Below, piece after piece: positions 10,045 to 22,572 of a stretch of DNA of 64,000 bases. Source of the stretch: Mycoplasmataceae bacterium (GTDB lineage: Bacteria; Bacillota_I; Bacilli_A; Mycoplasmatales; Mycoplasmoidaceae). The notes below the pieces were generated by a model. The model ran no database searches and had not been told where the DNA came from. It saw nothing but the letters and a program-made list of their open reading frames with translations. The DNA lies in assembly GCA_029009155.1 (NCBI GenBank), contig JAQXJX010000016.1:23981-87980 (forward strand). Reading direction: 5' to 3'. The first letter of the stretch is position 1; each line of letters begins with the position of its first letter. The position numbers and the translations under genes were made by a program.

Positions 10045-11904
10045 TTATTTATTTTGTTCTTGCTTATCACCTGATAATGATTCAACTATATTAATAGGTT
10101 GAGTTTTAATAAACTTACCTTTTAAATCTCCACTTTTTGCTTCGTTATTAGGTTTTAAAATAATAGGACGTTCAATTTTCTTTAATGGTTTTGCATCAAC
10201 ATAATCCCATGTAACAGGGTTAAAATCTTTAGGTGCATCATGGTTTGAAGAATATGAAATAGGGATAATTCATAGGAATGATAAGAATGAGATGAATAAT
10301 AATGGGTTTAGTAACCATCATCATAGACCAGAACATCAACATGATGTTATAGCTAAACTAAATAATCCAATTCATGAAATAAAATCTTCTCAATTAGTTT
10401 TTCATATAGCTCCAAATGTCATTTTTGTGTTATGTTTGATTGAACGATTGAATCTATTTTTACCACCAAATAAAACCATAACAACTTTAAAGAATAAACT
10501 AGGAAGCATACTAGTAGTTGTTAATGTAGAGGCGAGTGAAAACAACAAAGCTTCTCTAATACTAGTTTTTGTTATAATTGCATTTCCTATTACTAACAGC
10601 AATCCTACAATAAACAGACCTATAATCATGTAGAAAAAGATTCCAGGTAATAAAGAGAACGAGGTTCCACTTGGAATGAAGAATAAAATAATAAATGAGA
10701 GTATATTTAAAATAAAACTAATAAATGATGTAGTTCAACAATTTGATGTGTAATTAATTAAGAAATACTTTTCAGCTAATGTAAATTTACCGAATAAAAT
10801 TCTGAAATGATATTGACAACAAAATTGGAAAGCTGATCTAGTTCATCTCATTTGACGTTTTTTAAATGCAGTATAATTTGGTGGAATTTCTTCACAACAT
10901 AAGATATTTGGAGCATATGCTGTATGAAAACCTTGATTTCTTGCATCAATTGATAATGATCAATCTTCAGAAATACAGTCACGATACATACCACCAACTG
11001 ATTCATAGCATTTTCTAGAAATCATACAAGCATGACCTGTACATTGTGTTGCCCCATACTTGTCTAATAAGATACCATCTAACCCTCAATATAAAGGATT
11101 CTTAGTAACAGATGGAGTCATATATTTTTGGAAATTTGTTTTTGAGTTTACAATTGCATTATTAGCTGCTTGTAAAATACCAATGTCCTTATAGTATGTG
11201 AAGTACTTTAATGAATTCATTACATATGTATATGGTAAATATGTATCAGCATCTTGAATTACAAAATAGTCATATTTCTTTAAATATTTCTTGAAAAAGA
11301 AATTAATGTTACCAGCTTTATTTTTAGGTCCTACTCCATTACGTCTAATAATTTGAATTTTTCTTTTTCCTCTTCCTTTAAATTGATTTTTAAATTCATC
11401 AATTTGTTTAATGTATTCTGGTTTATTTGAATCATCTAAAACAAAAACATCGATAAATGCTTTATATTTGCCATCTGTTCTTCTTTGTCTTAGAGAGTAT
11501 TGTAATGATTCAGGAATGAAATCATTCATAGTTACATATAATATTGCAACTTTGTGATTCTTTGTAATGTGATAATTATTGATGATATTATCATAGAACT
11601 TGTATAGTCTATTTCTAAATAAAAATTTTAATACAAGTAATACAAGAGAAAAAATTGAATGATATCAGAATACAACAAAGACTATTGCGCATAATATAAC
11701 AAATGCTTCAACAATAGGAACTCTTTCATTTTGAAAATAAGATTCAAATGCAAAATAGAGTACAAAAGAAACAAAAGTTATGTAAATTAGTAATGTAATA
11801 AGTGACACTAACCAAGCATATTTCTTATGTTCTCTAAACGAATGAGATTCTTGTTTTTTAAGTGAATATTTTTTTTGATTCGCTTTATCCTTTTTTACTT
11901 TCAT
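10045..11904 (-). CDS. Membrane glycosyltransferase, cellulose synthase-like (GT2)
   Basis: A 619-residue protein. The order is a basic cytoplasmic start, two TM segments (about residues 32-85), a GT2 catalytic domain, then about five TM segments and a polar C-terminal tail. Catalytic motifs are visible: DVFVLDDS, FVIQDADTYLPY (the DxD metal site), CTGHACMI, CISEDWSL (the catalytic ED) and KRQMRWTRSAF, which stands for the QxxRW of processive synthases. It probably polymerises a UDP-sugar and exports the glycan, giving a capsule or biofilm polysaccharide. It is monocistronic, transcribed away from the APC permease. Confidence 0.9.
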
Positions 11905-11982
11905 ATGGTTATTCTTAATTTCATTATATTTTAATAAAAAATTAACTTTTTAAAATTATTTTTTATTTTTTTAAAAATTAAT

Positions 11983-12158
11983 TATAATTTAGTCATATAT
12001 GAAAATAAATTCATGAACTATTACTTTAAGGAAGAACAAGAAGTATGCTGCAAAGCATATGCTATTTTTAGGTATTGTTCTCTAATAGATTTTTAGAAAA
12101 AAATAGATTCATTGTATTAAAGAACAGTCCTACACAAAGATTGTTCTTTTTATTTTTA
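11983..12158 (+). promoter_or_regulatory. Attenuator-like leader of the APC permease gene
   Basis: A TATAAT box (11983-11988) is followed by a structured leader. TATGCT-GCAA-AGCATA (12044-12059) is a GNRA-capped hairpin lying inside an outer pairing GAACAA (12034-12039) / TTGTTC (12075-12080). A terminator follows: AAAGAACA (12119-12126) / TGTTCTTT (12142-12149) plus T run. The TTGTTC at 12075 could instead pair with GAACA at 12122 and break the terminator, the classic 1:2-3:4 versus 2:3 layout. It does not match the T-box core or another riboswitch I know. It might alternatively be a stand-alone small RNA. Confidence 0.5.
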
Positions 12159-12178
12159 CATATAGGTAGTAATTAATT

Positions 12179-13792
12179 ATGAAAGTTACAGAAAATATTC
12201 AAAAACAAAAAACATTTAAATCTTCTCAACCTTCCCCAAAAGAAGTAAAACATAAAAAAATATCATTTTTTTCAGCAATATTATTAGTAATTGGTTCTTC
12301 AATCGGTGCTGGTATATTCTTAAAAAATGGTGAAATTTTAAATAACAATAACGGAAGTATAATTCTCTCACTTATTTCCTGAATAATCTCAATTGTTGGT
12401 GTTATTGCAATGGGATTATCACTTGCAGAATTATCAAGTGCTAGTACAAATAGTAATCAAGGTATTATTGGATGAGTAAAAACCTTTAATAGTAAATTTC
12501 TTTATAAATCATCTAAAAACTTCATGGCATTCTTTTATTTGCCAATTAATTGTTTTATTATGCCATACTATGTCGTTATGACAATCCAAGATGCATTTGG
12601 ATGACAAACTGAATGATATTATGCAGCATTAATTTCATTTGTAATATTCTTATGATTCCAAATAGTATCTGGTTTATCATCTCGTGCTGGTAATATTCAA
12701 AACTGAGTTATTACATCAGTAAAATTCTTACCTTTAATCTTTGCAATATTAGTAGGATTTATTTTATTAAGTTTAAATTTAACTGGTTCTCCAACTGGAG
12801 ATGTTCCTACACCATGACCAACTTGAGATAAAGACAATAAATTATTAACACAAATTTTACCAGGATTAGGAATGATAGGTTCAATTCCAGCAATTGTATT
12901 CTCATTTGATGGTTTCTATACTTCAGCTGGAATGCAATCTGAAATGGAAAAACCAGAAAAAACTTCAATTGCAATGTTAATTGGCTTAATTATTGTATCC
13001 GTAATTGATGTATTAATTTCTTTATCACTATTATTTGGTTCATCTAATGGAAAAATTAATGGCTTAACTTGATTTAATGATAATGCTCATTGAGTAATTA
13101 CAGTAGTAGAAATTTTAATTGCATTTGGAATATTAGGTATTATTAATGCATTTGCAATGTACAACCCACGTTTCTATGAAGAATTAATTCATGATAATGA
13201 ATTACCATTTTCTAAAAAATACCAAAATAAATTAAACCCTCATAAACCAATGGTAGGTGTAATCTATTCAGGTATTATTGCTGCTACTGTATTCATTATC
13301 TTTACAATTATTGGAACATATGGTTATTTAGATGCTAATGGTTATGGTACTACAGAAATGTACAACATTGCAGGTGCGCAATTAGCTAATAATGGATATG
13401 GAATAAATAACAATAATGAAATTAATAAATTATATTCATTTGTTGATTTAGTAGGAAATTGAACATCAATTATTACATTTATTTACATTATTATTGCAAT
13501 GATTGGTTGTATTAAAAATCGTAAAACTAATAAAATAACTGTTAAAAAAGATAAATTATTTGTTCCATGTGCTTATGTAAGTATTATCATCATCGGTCTT
13601 GGCGTTCTATTTGTGATTATCTCTGCATTTGCAAATATTGGATTAGTAGCAAATTGAAAAATAACAGAAAATTATACAGAAGATGATCATTTTAAAGATA
13701 TGATTGGTGCAATTATGACTCTAGTAATGTTATTTGTATTTGTTGGTGGTTGCACAATTCCAGCATATTTTGAAAACAAACAAAAAAAATAG
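12179..13792 (+). CDS. APC-family amino acid permease
   Basis: A 537-residue integral membrane protein with about twelve TM segments. TM1 carries VIGSSIGAGIFLKNG, the conserved APC unwound helix that binds the substrate amino group, and TM6 carries VFSFDGFYTSAGMQSEME. It is expected to import an amino acid or exchange it for a related molecule; the substrate cannot be told from sequence. TGA codons give many Trp. The attenuator-like leader upstream suggests regulation by a small molecule or tRNA level. The first 35 residues form a charged cytoplasmic tail. Confidence 0.9.
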
Positions 13793-13849
13793 AAATAAAA
13801 TAATTATCTTTATAAATATAATCATTACTTATAATTAATACATGTAATT

Positions 13850-14815
13850 ATGATCGATAAAATGGTATATGATGTATTAATTTTAGGTGGTGGTCCGGTA
13901 GGTTGTTTTGCAGCTTATTTGGCTAATGATAAAGGATTAAAAACAGTCTTAGTAGAGTCCACTAATCAATTAGGTGGTCAACCTATAAACTTGTTTGCTC
14001 AAAAAAACATTACTGATTATCCAGGTTTTGCTTCTATTAATGCAAAACAGTTAGTAGATAATTTAGTGAATCAATTAAAACATCATGATGAAATTGATAT
14101 ATTCTTAAACAAACAATTAATTAGTTTTAAAAATCAAAATGGAATGTGTAATTTCGTTTTTAATGATGATTTAATTATTGAAACAAAATTTTTAATAATA
14201 GCTACTGGTAATGGTTCTTTTTTTCCAAATCTATTACAAATTCCAGGTAGTGAAAACAATAAAAAATTACATTATATAGTTCAACCATATGAAGAATATA
14301 ATGATAAAAAAGTAATTATTTTAGGTGGTGGAGATTCTGCAGTTGATTGAGCTAATAATTTAGCCAACAAAACAACTGCAGATATTTCTATTATTCACCG
14401 TCGAGATATTTTTAGAGCAAATGGTGAAAATGTTAAATTATTAAGTAAAAATAATGTTCGTATTTTATTAAATAAAGAGTGCTTAAAAATTAATGATAAT
14501 GCATTATTTGTTAAAGATAATTTATCTAAAATAGAAGAATCAATTTCTTTTGATAATATTATTATTCAATATGGTCAAAAAATTAACAATACATTAATTG
14601 AACCAATTCTTAAAAATGTTGAACATAATGTTGGTAATAAGATTATTGTTAATCGTAATCAGCAAACAAATATTGATAACATTTATGCTATAGGTAATGC
14701 ATGTACATATATAAATCGTCCTAACATGATTATTACTGGCCACGGTGAAGCAGCAGTTGCTATTAATGACATTATTACAAAAATAAAAAAATATGATGAA
14801 CACAAAACTTTCTAA
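13850..14815 (+). CDS. Ferredoxin/thioredoxin reductase-like FAD-NAD(P)H oxidoreductase (FNR type 2)
   Basis: A 321-residue flavoprotein. The FAD site is LILGGGPVGCFAA and the second nucleotide-binding site is VIILGGGDSAVDWANNL. The redox CxxC of thioredoxin reductases is absent from the NAD(P)H domain, and the phrase LHYIVQPYEEYNDKKV resembles YumC-type ferredoxin/flavodoxin-NADP reductases. It therefore probably transfers electrons to a small redox carrier rather than to thioredoxin. It overlaps the start of miaA by 23 bases and begins a three-gene translationally coupled run with miaA and hemW. Confidence 0.87.
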
Positions 14816-15698
14816 AATTATTGTTATAGTTGGACCAACAACTAGTCACAAAACTAAATTAGCTATTAAATTAGCTAATACATTTAATGGTGAAATTATT
14901 AATGCTGATGCATATCAAGTTTATGCTGATATGAGTATTGGGACAAATGCTCCAACACAAGAAGAAAAACAATCAGCCATTTTTCATTTAAATCAATTTT
15001 TAAAACTTGATGATAAATGGGATATTAAAAAATTTAAAGAAATGGCTGAGGCTAAAATATTAGAACTTACTAATCAAAATAAATTACCAATAATAGTTGG
15101 AGGTTCTAATTTATATATTGATACACTAATTAACAATTATCAATTATTAGATTTACCACGTAATAGTGATTATGATAATTTAACTAATCAAGAATTATAT
15201 GATCGATTATTTAAATTAAATTCAACTATTGCTGATAAAATTGGAATAAATAACCGTAAAAGATTAATTAGAGCAGTTCAAATAATTGAACATACTAATG
15301 ATCCAAATGCAATGGTTAAAAGATCAAATCCACAATATGATTTTTTAATGATTGAATGTAATTATCCTACACGTGATGAATTGTATCAATCAATTAATTC
15401 AAAAATTAGTTCTATGTTTGATGAAGGATGAGTTGATGAAGTTAAACAATTAATTCATAAATATCCTAATTTAGATGTTAACACTAATAATGCATATAAA
15501 GCAATAGGATATCGTGAAGTATATGATCATATTGTTAACAACTCACTTTTAGATATTGAATTAATTAAACAAAAGGTTCGTCATTATGCTAAAAGACAAA
15601 TAACTTGAATTAATAATAAATATCCAAGCCATTTATTATTTAAACAAGATAACGAATCTGAAATACTTAATAAAGTAGAACAATGATTAAAACAATAG
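14793..15698 (+). CDS. miaA: tRNA dimethylallyltransferase
   Basis: A 301-residue protein that adds a dimethylallyl group to A37 of tRNAs reading UNN codons. The P-loop is IVGPTTSHKTKLA, with H where most have G-K, and the region INADAYQVYADMSIGTNAPT matches the substrate Asp/Gln motif. PIIVGGSNLYIDTLI and KAIGYREV are also family hallmarks. Two consecutive ATGs start the gene (14793 and 14796). It overlaps the reductase upstream and hemW downstream (16 bases), which indicates a coupled operon. The changed P-loop residue deserves a look but the fold is unmistakable. Confidence 0.94.
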
Positions 15699-16759
15699 AA
15701 GATAAAGATTATCCTAATCATTTGTATATTCATATTCCTTTTTGTAAGCATATATGTGCTTATTGTGATTTTGTTAGAAAAGTTCCACAATGTGAAAATG
15801 AAGTTAACAATTATTTAGATAAGATTATTAATCAATTAAAACAAATCGATAATAATAAAAAGTTTAATACTATTTATATTGGTGGTGGAACTCCAAATTC
15901 ATTAACCAATAATCAGCTTATTAAACTATTATCTATATGTGCTCAACATATTTTTTTTGATACAGAATTTACAATTGAATGCAACCCTGAATTGGTTAAT
16001 TTACAACAAGTTGAAATATTTAAAAAATATAGAATAAATAGAATATCACTAGGTGTACAGACTGTTAATGAACATATCTTAAAACTATTTAACCGTAAAC
16101 ATAATGTTAGTGATGTATTAAAAGCTATTAGCATTTTTAGAGCAAATGGGATTAACAATATTTCACTAGATTTTATTTATGGTTTTAAATTAATGAATAA
16201 GAATGATATTCAAAATGATATTGATTTTGTCATAAAAAACAAAATACCTCATGTTTCAATGTATTCATTAGAAATAAAACCAGGAAGTTATTTTGCTAAG
16301 CAAAATTATGAACTAAATGATGAATTAATTGATCAACAATTTAAACAAATCATTGATCAATTACAAGAAAATAAATATGAAAGATACGAAGTAAGCAATT
16401 GGTGTTTAGATTCTAATTTTTGTTCTAAACATAATTTAGCATATTGACACACTAATGATTGATTAGCAATAGGTTTAGGTGCATATGGGTTAGAAAAAAT
16501 GAATTATTACCATTATGAAGGTAATGTCAATAATTTTAAAAAAGTTAACCAACAATATAGTTTAAAAGAATATTATCAACATATCTTAATCATGGGATTA
16601 AGATTAATTGAAGGAATAGATTTATCAATCGAAAAAAATTTAAAAGCCTATGAGTTTTTTAAAAATGATATTAATCCTAATCTAATTGAAATTAAAAACA
16701 ACCATTTAAAAGCAAAAAATATTAATCAATTAGATGATATATTAATTAGTATTATCTAA
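15683..16759 (+). CDS. hemW: HemW-type radical SAM protein
   Basis: A 358-residue protein. CKHICAYCDF is the radical SAM CxxxCxxC cluster, with YIGGGTPNSL and ISLGVQTVN as further family blocks. The extra Cys that follows CxxxCxxC in true coproporphyrinogen dehydrogenase HemN is absent, so it belongs to HemW, thought to be a heme chaperone. Mollicutes lack heme synthesis, so its role here is uncertain. One TGA is Trp in LAYWHTNDW. It is the last gene of the reductase-miaA-hemW run. Confidence 0.9.
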
Positions 16760-16779
16760 ACATATATAATAATTTATAT

Positions 16780-17496
16780 ATGTGATTTAAGAAGAAAAAA
16801 GAAATATATAAGTTGATTAAAGAAGAACAAAAGAGCATGTCTAAAAGAGTTATGTATGACTCTGATGACCATTTATTGTTAAAACTTACAAGTAAAGAAG
16901 TTAAAAACTCTTTAGATTTAAAAGAAGGAGAAGAAAAAATTTATTGAGTTTTTAAAGCTGATTGATGCACTTTTTTATCAGAATTTAGAAAATATTATGT
17001 TAATGAAGAAGATGCATTAACAGTAAGAATTGATCCTAATTGTGATGAAAAGATAAAACAAACTTTTAAAGAAACTTGAATTAATTATTTTAAAGTTAGA
17101 ATTATTCGTCAAACTAAAATTAATCGCGACTTGCTTAAAAAGATTTGATATTCATCCATTGCAGGGTTTTTTGTATTATCAATAGTTTTAACTTTTAACT
17201 TGTTATCTGAATTTATGTCTCAAGAAGTTGGCAAGATATTTAGAATTTCTGCTATTTGTACTGAAAGTTTAAGTATTCTAGCATGAGTGTTTTTGTGAGA
17301 AGCTTATTATTCATTGTTTTATGAATTAAGAACTGGTAGGGAAAAACTCCAAAATTTATATAAAATGTATAAATGTAAATTTGAAGAAAGTAAGGTAAGT
17401 GGTTATGTTGTTGATGTTAATGCATCTATTAAACAAAAATCTACCCCTAATAACCAACAACCTCTTTCTCCTACAACTTCAATTAATAAGAAATAA
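16780..17496 (+). CDS. Hypothetical protein with two membrane segments
   Basis: A 238-residue protein starting MWFKKKKEIYKLI, with the second codon TGA. It has a charged N-terminal half with about 130 residues, then two hydrophobic segments (around residues 130-150 and 160-185), and a Ser/Pro/Asn-rich C-terminal tail. I do not recognise the family. A lipoprotein gene follows after two bases, and the P-type ATPase then starts four bases after the lipoprotein, so these three may form one membrane-protein operon. An ATG further in (16837) is a possible alternative start. Confidence 0.7.
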
Positions 17497-17498
17497 AT

Positions 17499-18236
17499 AT
17501 GAAAAAAAGTTTAAAATGTTGTTTTTTAGGAATGGCTTTATTATCTCCGTTGTCATTTTGTTTAACAGGATGTAATAATTATTCACCAATTCTATCTCAC
17601 ATAGTTGATGTCATAAAAAACAATTTTAATAAAAATCCGAACGAAATAAAATTAGGTGATGTTAATGATTACAATGAAGCTTTAACAAACTTTAAATCTT
17701 TGTTAAATCAACAACAAAGAGAAGATGAGATTATTTATAGTCAATTTAATTTTATTGGTCAAAAAGGAATTAAAGTCAATTCCAAACAAATTTTACCTAA
17801 TAATGAATCAATAATTGATTGATATGAACAAGGAAAATGCAATTTATATTTTCCAGACAATTATGTTATTGAAGTAAATGAATTTAATAATACTAATGAC
17901 TTTTTTACTTATCGATTCCAAGGATGATTAACAATACAATTTACAACAGATTTTAATCAAGACAATATAAGTATTAAAAAAGGTGATTTCTTACAATTTG
18001 TTTTTAATATTAGAGCTAATTTTTATGCACAAACATCAATTGATTCTAACGGTTTTACTAATTTAATATATCTTACTTCTAAACCTAATAGTAATTCTAT
18101 GGAAATAGTATATGGGTTTATTGAATGAACAATTAATGGTCAAGCTATGGAAACATTATCTATAGCAAATTTAGATGAAATTAATTATTCTAAACACATT
18201 GTAAATTGTGGTTATTACCAAATAAGAGGTAACTAA
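17499..18236 (+). CDS. Lipoprotein of unknown function
   Basis: A 245-residue protein with a signal peptide and lipobox SFCLTGC, acylated Cys at about residue 25. The mature part is polar and Asn/Asp/Phe-rich and looks mostly beta-stranded. No enzyme motif is visible. It lies between a two-TM protein and a metal P-type ATPase with gaps of only two and three bases, so it could be a surface partner of the transporter, although this is inferred from position only. Confidence 0.8.
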
Positions 18237-18239
18237 TTT

Positions 18240-20189
18240 ATGCAAAAATCTTTTAAAGAAAAAAGTGAAACTAAAAAACATATTTTTAAGATAGTAAGAC
18301 TAGTTTCTTTTTTAATTATTTCCATAATTTTGTTTATTTTTTCATTTAATATTTTACACTCTGATGTAAGTGAAAAGATGTTTGAATTTGACCGAAATAA
18401 ATGAATATTATTTGGTCTGTTTTTAATTATCATCATTCTTAATGCAGACGAATTATTTATTGATACCTTTAAATCGCTGATTCATTTTAAATTTGATGAA
18501 AAAGTATTAATGACAATAGCAGCCATAGCAGCTTATATTTTAGGTGAATACTTTGAAGCTACAATGATTGTATTACTATTTAATTTAGGTGAAGCTATTG
18601 AAGATTATTCTAATTATAAGTCATCTAGTAACATCCAATCATTATTTAACACAAATCCTACTAAAGCTAATTTATTAGATTTAAATACTAATTTATTAAC
18701 TTCAATAAATGCTAAGCAATTAAAAGTTGGTCAAACCATAGTAATTAAACCTGGAGAGGAAATACCAGTTGATTGTACTATTATCAAAGGAAGTAGTTCT
18801 ATTGATAATAGTAATATTACTGGTGAATATAAACCATGTGATGTAAGTGAAAATGATTATTTACATTCTGGTTCAATAAATATCAATGGTTCACTTACAT
18901 GTTTAGTAGAACAAACATACGATAATTCTACAGTAAGTCAATCAATTAAATTAATTAAAGAATCAGAAAAGAATAAATCAGAAACCCAAAAGTTTATTAC
19001 CAAATTTGCCAAGATTTATACACCAATTATGATTGGTATATCCTTATTGATTTTTATCATTTACATTTGTATTGATACTAATCAATGAGAAAAATCATTA
19101 AATACATCACTATCAATTTTATTAACAGCATGTCCTTGCGCTTTTGTTATATCTATCCCAATTGCTTACTCTTCTACTATTGCTAGTATGGTAAAACATA
19201 GTATTTTGATTAAAGGTGGTAAATATTTAGATGGATTAGCTAAAACTAAAACCATTATTTTTGATAAAACAGGAACCTTAACTACAGGTCAATTAAAGAT
19301 TAATAAAATAGTTAGTCTTAATAATCACTATACTAATAAACAAATAGTTGAATTAATTGCTAGTTTAGAATTATATTCAAGTCATTCATTAGCTTTAGCC
19401 TTTAAAAATCTTGACAATAAAAAATTAAATATTACCAATGTAAAAGAAATTCCAGGATATGGTTTAATTGGAAAGCTTGATAATAAACAAGTTTTATGTG
19501 GAAATAAAAAATTAATGATTAAAAACAAAGTAGAAATACTTGACTCATTAGACTCTAATGAAACAATTATTTATTTAGCTATTCAAAATAAAATCATAGG
19601 TTATGTAACATTAAAAGATCAAATTCGTCATAATGCTAAAAATATTATTAAAAAATTAAAAAAGATTGGAGTTAATAATTTTTACATTTTATCAGGTGAC
19701 AATCAAAGTGTTGTAGATGAAGTAGTGCAAGAATTAAATTTAACTAAAGGATATGGTAATTTACTACCAGAAGATAAAGTTGAAATGTATAAAAAAATCA
19801 AAACTGGCAATAAGAATTGTGTTTATGTTGGTGATGGATTAAATGATGCTCCAATCTTAAAACTTGCAGATATTGGTATAGCATTTGATAAAGGACAAAA
19901 ATTAATTAAAACAACAGCAGATATCATCTTTATGGGAGATAAAAATTATTATGTGACAAATAGTTTAAACCCTATTTATGATTTAATCTTTTATTCAAAG
20001 AAAACATGTAAAACAATCTTGTTTAATTTATATTTTATTTTTATTGTTAAAGCAATTGTGTTTGTAACAATATTAGCTATCTCATTTTATGACAATATGG
20101 CAACAACACAATTAATTTTAGGACTAGTATCTGATGTTGTGTTAACATTATTGACAACTTTAAATTCATTAAGATTATTGAAAAGATAA
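18240..20189 (+). CDS. P1B-type heavy-metal transporting ATPase
   Basis: A 649-residue membrane ATPase. The ion-binding CPC is in TACPCAFVISIP (about residue 297), the phosphorylation site is DKTGTLT (about 342) and the hinge is VGDGLNDAPIL (about 531). It has no cytosolic metal-binding HMA domain before TM1. Two motifs deviate: the actuator motif is TGEY instead of TGES, and the HP locus reads SSHSLALA in place of SEHPLA. It is therefore a P1B relative with CPC, with Zn/Cd/Co or Cu export being plausible. It ends 3 bp before the stop of the convergent defence operon. Confidence 0.9.
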
Positions 20190-20192
20190 GAA

Positions 20193-21080
20193 TTAGTTTG
20201 AATTTTTAATATGTTCTAAAAAAGAAGATATTGTTTTGTTTTGAGCATTAGTTATACTGATTTCTAAATTCATTTCCTTTAAACCGTTTTCTTTTTTTAT
20301 TTCAATTTGAGGTAATAAATCTTCATCTATTAAAATGTATTTGTTTTCAATTTCATTAAAATCAATTGTTCATGAATCAATTTCCTCTTGATAAAATTTA
20401 TACAGCTGTTTTCAATCATCAAGTTGTTTGCTTAAATATTCATTTTTATTTTTAATTTTTTCCATAATTTGAATTATGTTATTTTTACCATGAACTTTAT
20501 TAATTAAAAAACCAATAAATATACAATCTTCTTGACTCATTTGTCTATAAGATGTCATGAAAGTTTTTTTATAATTTGAGATAACTTTTATATCTACATA
20601 TTTTTTTATATTGTCAAAATAAAAATCATATAAACTTTTTTCAGTAAGTTGATAATGTTCAAGATAATTTATTTTATTTTCCTGTAGCAATAAAATAAAT
20701 GAGAATTCAGCCAAGTCACCTAATAATTTTTCTTTTAATAAATATTTATGTTTTTTTGAAGAAAAATAATCACTAGTAAAATATAGTAAATCATCAATTG
20801 TAATTTTATCATTTTGATCAAGTAGATCCTTGATGTACTGAATCATAAAAGTTTCTATAAAAAGAATTTTTTGCTTATCTAAATTTTTAAACTTAAAAAG
20901 TGAAACTTTTATCTTGTCATTGGGATCATTATCTCATACTAAGTTTTCACTAGAAATTCATTCGATGTTTTCTAATTTTTTTGGATTCGATGTATTACTA
21001 ACGTATTTTTCATCAATTCCATATGTTATATATCCTTCTTGTTTATTTGATCTTTCTTTAATATAGTATATTGTTGTCAT
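20193..21080 (-). CDS. PD-(D/E)XK nuclease family protein (DUF4420-like), defence operon gene 4
   Basis: A 295-residue protein, last gene of a four-gene operon. Nuclease-type residues can be placed: GDLAE (Glu about 125), LYDFYFDN (Asp about 152) and YVDIKV (Asp 163, Lys 165), matching the E...D...(D)xK pattern of PD-(D/E)XK enzymes found beside Z1 helicases. It would cut DNA in the system. The start overlaps the Z1 gene's end by 23 bases, indicating coupled translation. Two TGA codons are Trp. It converges with the P-type ATPase, three bases apart. Confidence 0.82.
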
Positions 21081-22572
21081 TTTTCAATCCTTTATATGTA
21101 AGTTTACAGTGTTTAAAATTTTTTTGAAATTCTTTTAATTTTCTTCTAATATCACTAATGGAATATTTGAATTGTGAGTTTTTAATAAATTTAACCACTT
21201 CATTTACTTCTTTTAAAGTTTCCATGATTTTTTTGTTAATTACAATAATCATGTTTTTATACCTATCATCTTTTTTTCTGTATCCAAATCATCTACAACG
21301 TTGCAATAATGTGTCGGCAGTAGTTGTTTTTTCATCATAAGGTGAATTTATCATAATTTCGGTTAATAAATTTTCAAAGGTACAACCTCTTGATAATAAA
21401 TTTCCTCCAATTATGATTGAATATTCATAATTGTTAATCTTTGAAATATTAAAATTTTCTTTTTTTTGTTCAGAATTTAAAACCACAATAGATTCTTTAT
21501 TTTTATCAAAATATGGAATAATTTTTTTTCAAATTCAATCAAAAATATTATCTATTAAATCTTTTTTGTTGGTATCAATTATTTTAAATAAAGATGCATA
21601 TTTTTTTAAAATCTTTTCTATTAATATTTGTGTAATGTCATTATCATTATTTTTAATTATTAATTCAATATTTTCTCTTATTATTTTTTCTATTTTTTCA
21701 TGAGGAGAATTTTCTATACAAACATTAATTAAGAAAGACGATTTGTTATTTTCATTTTTATGTTGCTGAAAAAAGTAAGTAGTAATTAATCATACATAAA
21801 AATATTCTTTAATTATTTCCTTATTTCAACTATTTTTATTAAATAAATTATTATCAATATGGTAACAATTTATGCCATCATTCAAAAAAAATTCTGACCC
21901 ACAATATTCAATAGGTGGATTTAATATGTGAATTTTATCAGGATATAATTTGTCATTCTTGTCAGCCATTATGTTGGCAAATGGTGTTCCAGTAAATTGG
22001 ATAAATTTTCCCTTTGATACATGAGATCAAATATCTTCAATTAATTTTTTTATTGCTTTATTGTTTTTATTCAGTTCTTTATTTGTTACTGATCCTCAAT
22101 CACATTCATCATCAATTATAGCAATACCATTATTATTTTCATTATTTCATGGACCTGTCCAATTATTGGTTCCAATCACTTTGTAAATAAATTTTTCAAT
22201 CTGTATAGTTCCTTTTAATAAGTTAAAAATATAAAATGTATTATCAAAATTTGGTGGATTTAGATTATTCTTTAAATCTTCATTTGATAAGATTTTTATA
22301 TATTTATCTTGATATTTTTTATTCTTCTTAAAATGTTGTTTTATTCTATTTTTAGTTTGATCAGTTAATAAATTAGTAGTGCCACCAAAAAGTATTAAAT
22401 AGGAGTATTTAAGCTCTATAAGGTGTTCAATTTCTTTTATTATTTTTGATGTTTTTCCTGATTGAACTTCTCCAACAACTAATATTTTTTCTTTTTTATT
22501 ATTTTTGCAAATTCAATCATCTTTGCAAATATGATAATCGTCTCTGATTCTAATTTCATTAAATTTATACAT
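21058..22572 (-). CDS. Z1-domain superfamily II helicase/ATPase, defence operon gene 3
   Basis: A 504-residue protein. Walker A GEVQSGKTS (about 34-42), Walker B AIIDDECDW (about 151-159), FTGTPFAN (about 193-200), IIIGGNLLSRGCTFENL (about 385-401) and CRWFGYR (about 425-431) together are the Z1 domain fingerprint. Z1 proteins are SF2 helicase-like translocases found in restriction-type systems with MORC ATPases. Four or more TGA codons are Trp, including WFGYR. The start overlaps the MORC gene by eight bases; an in-frame ATG nine bases upstream (22581) is possible. It overlaps the nuclease gene by 23 bases. Confidence 0.92.

Noticed and set aside
10292..10633. Plus-strand frame of 113 codons
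   Set aside because: It is antisense to the glycosyltransferase, whose motifs are convincing; no RBS or homology.
12034..12158. T-box or lysine riboswitch before the APC permease
   Set aside because: The T-box antiterminator core (TGGNACCGCG-like) is absent and the helices do not fit either class.
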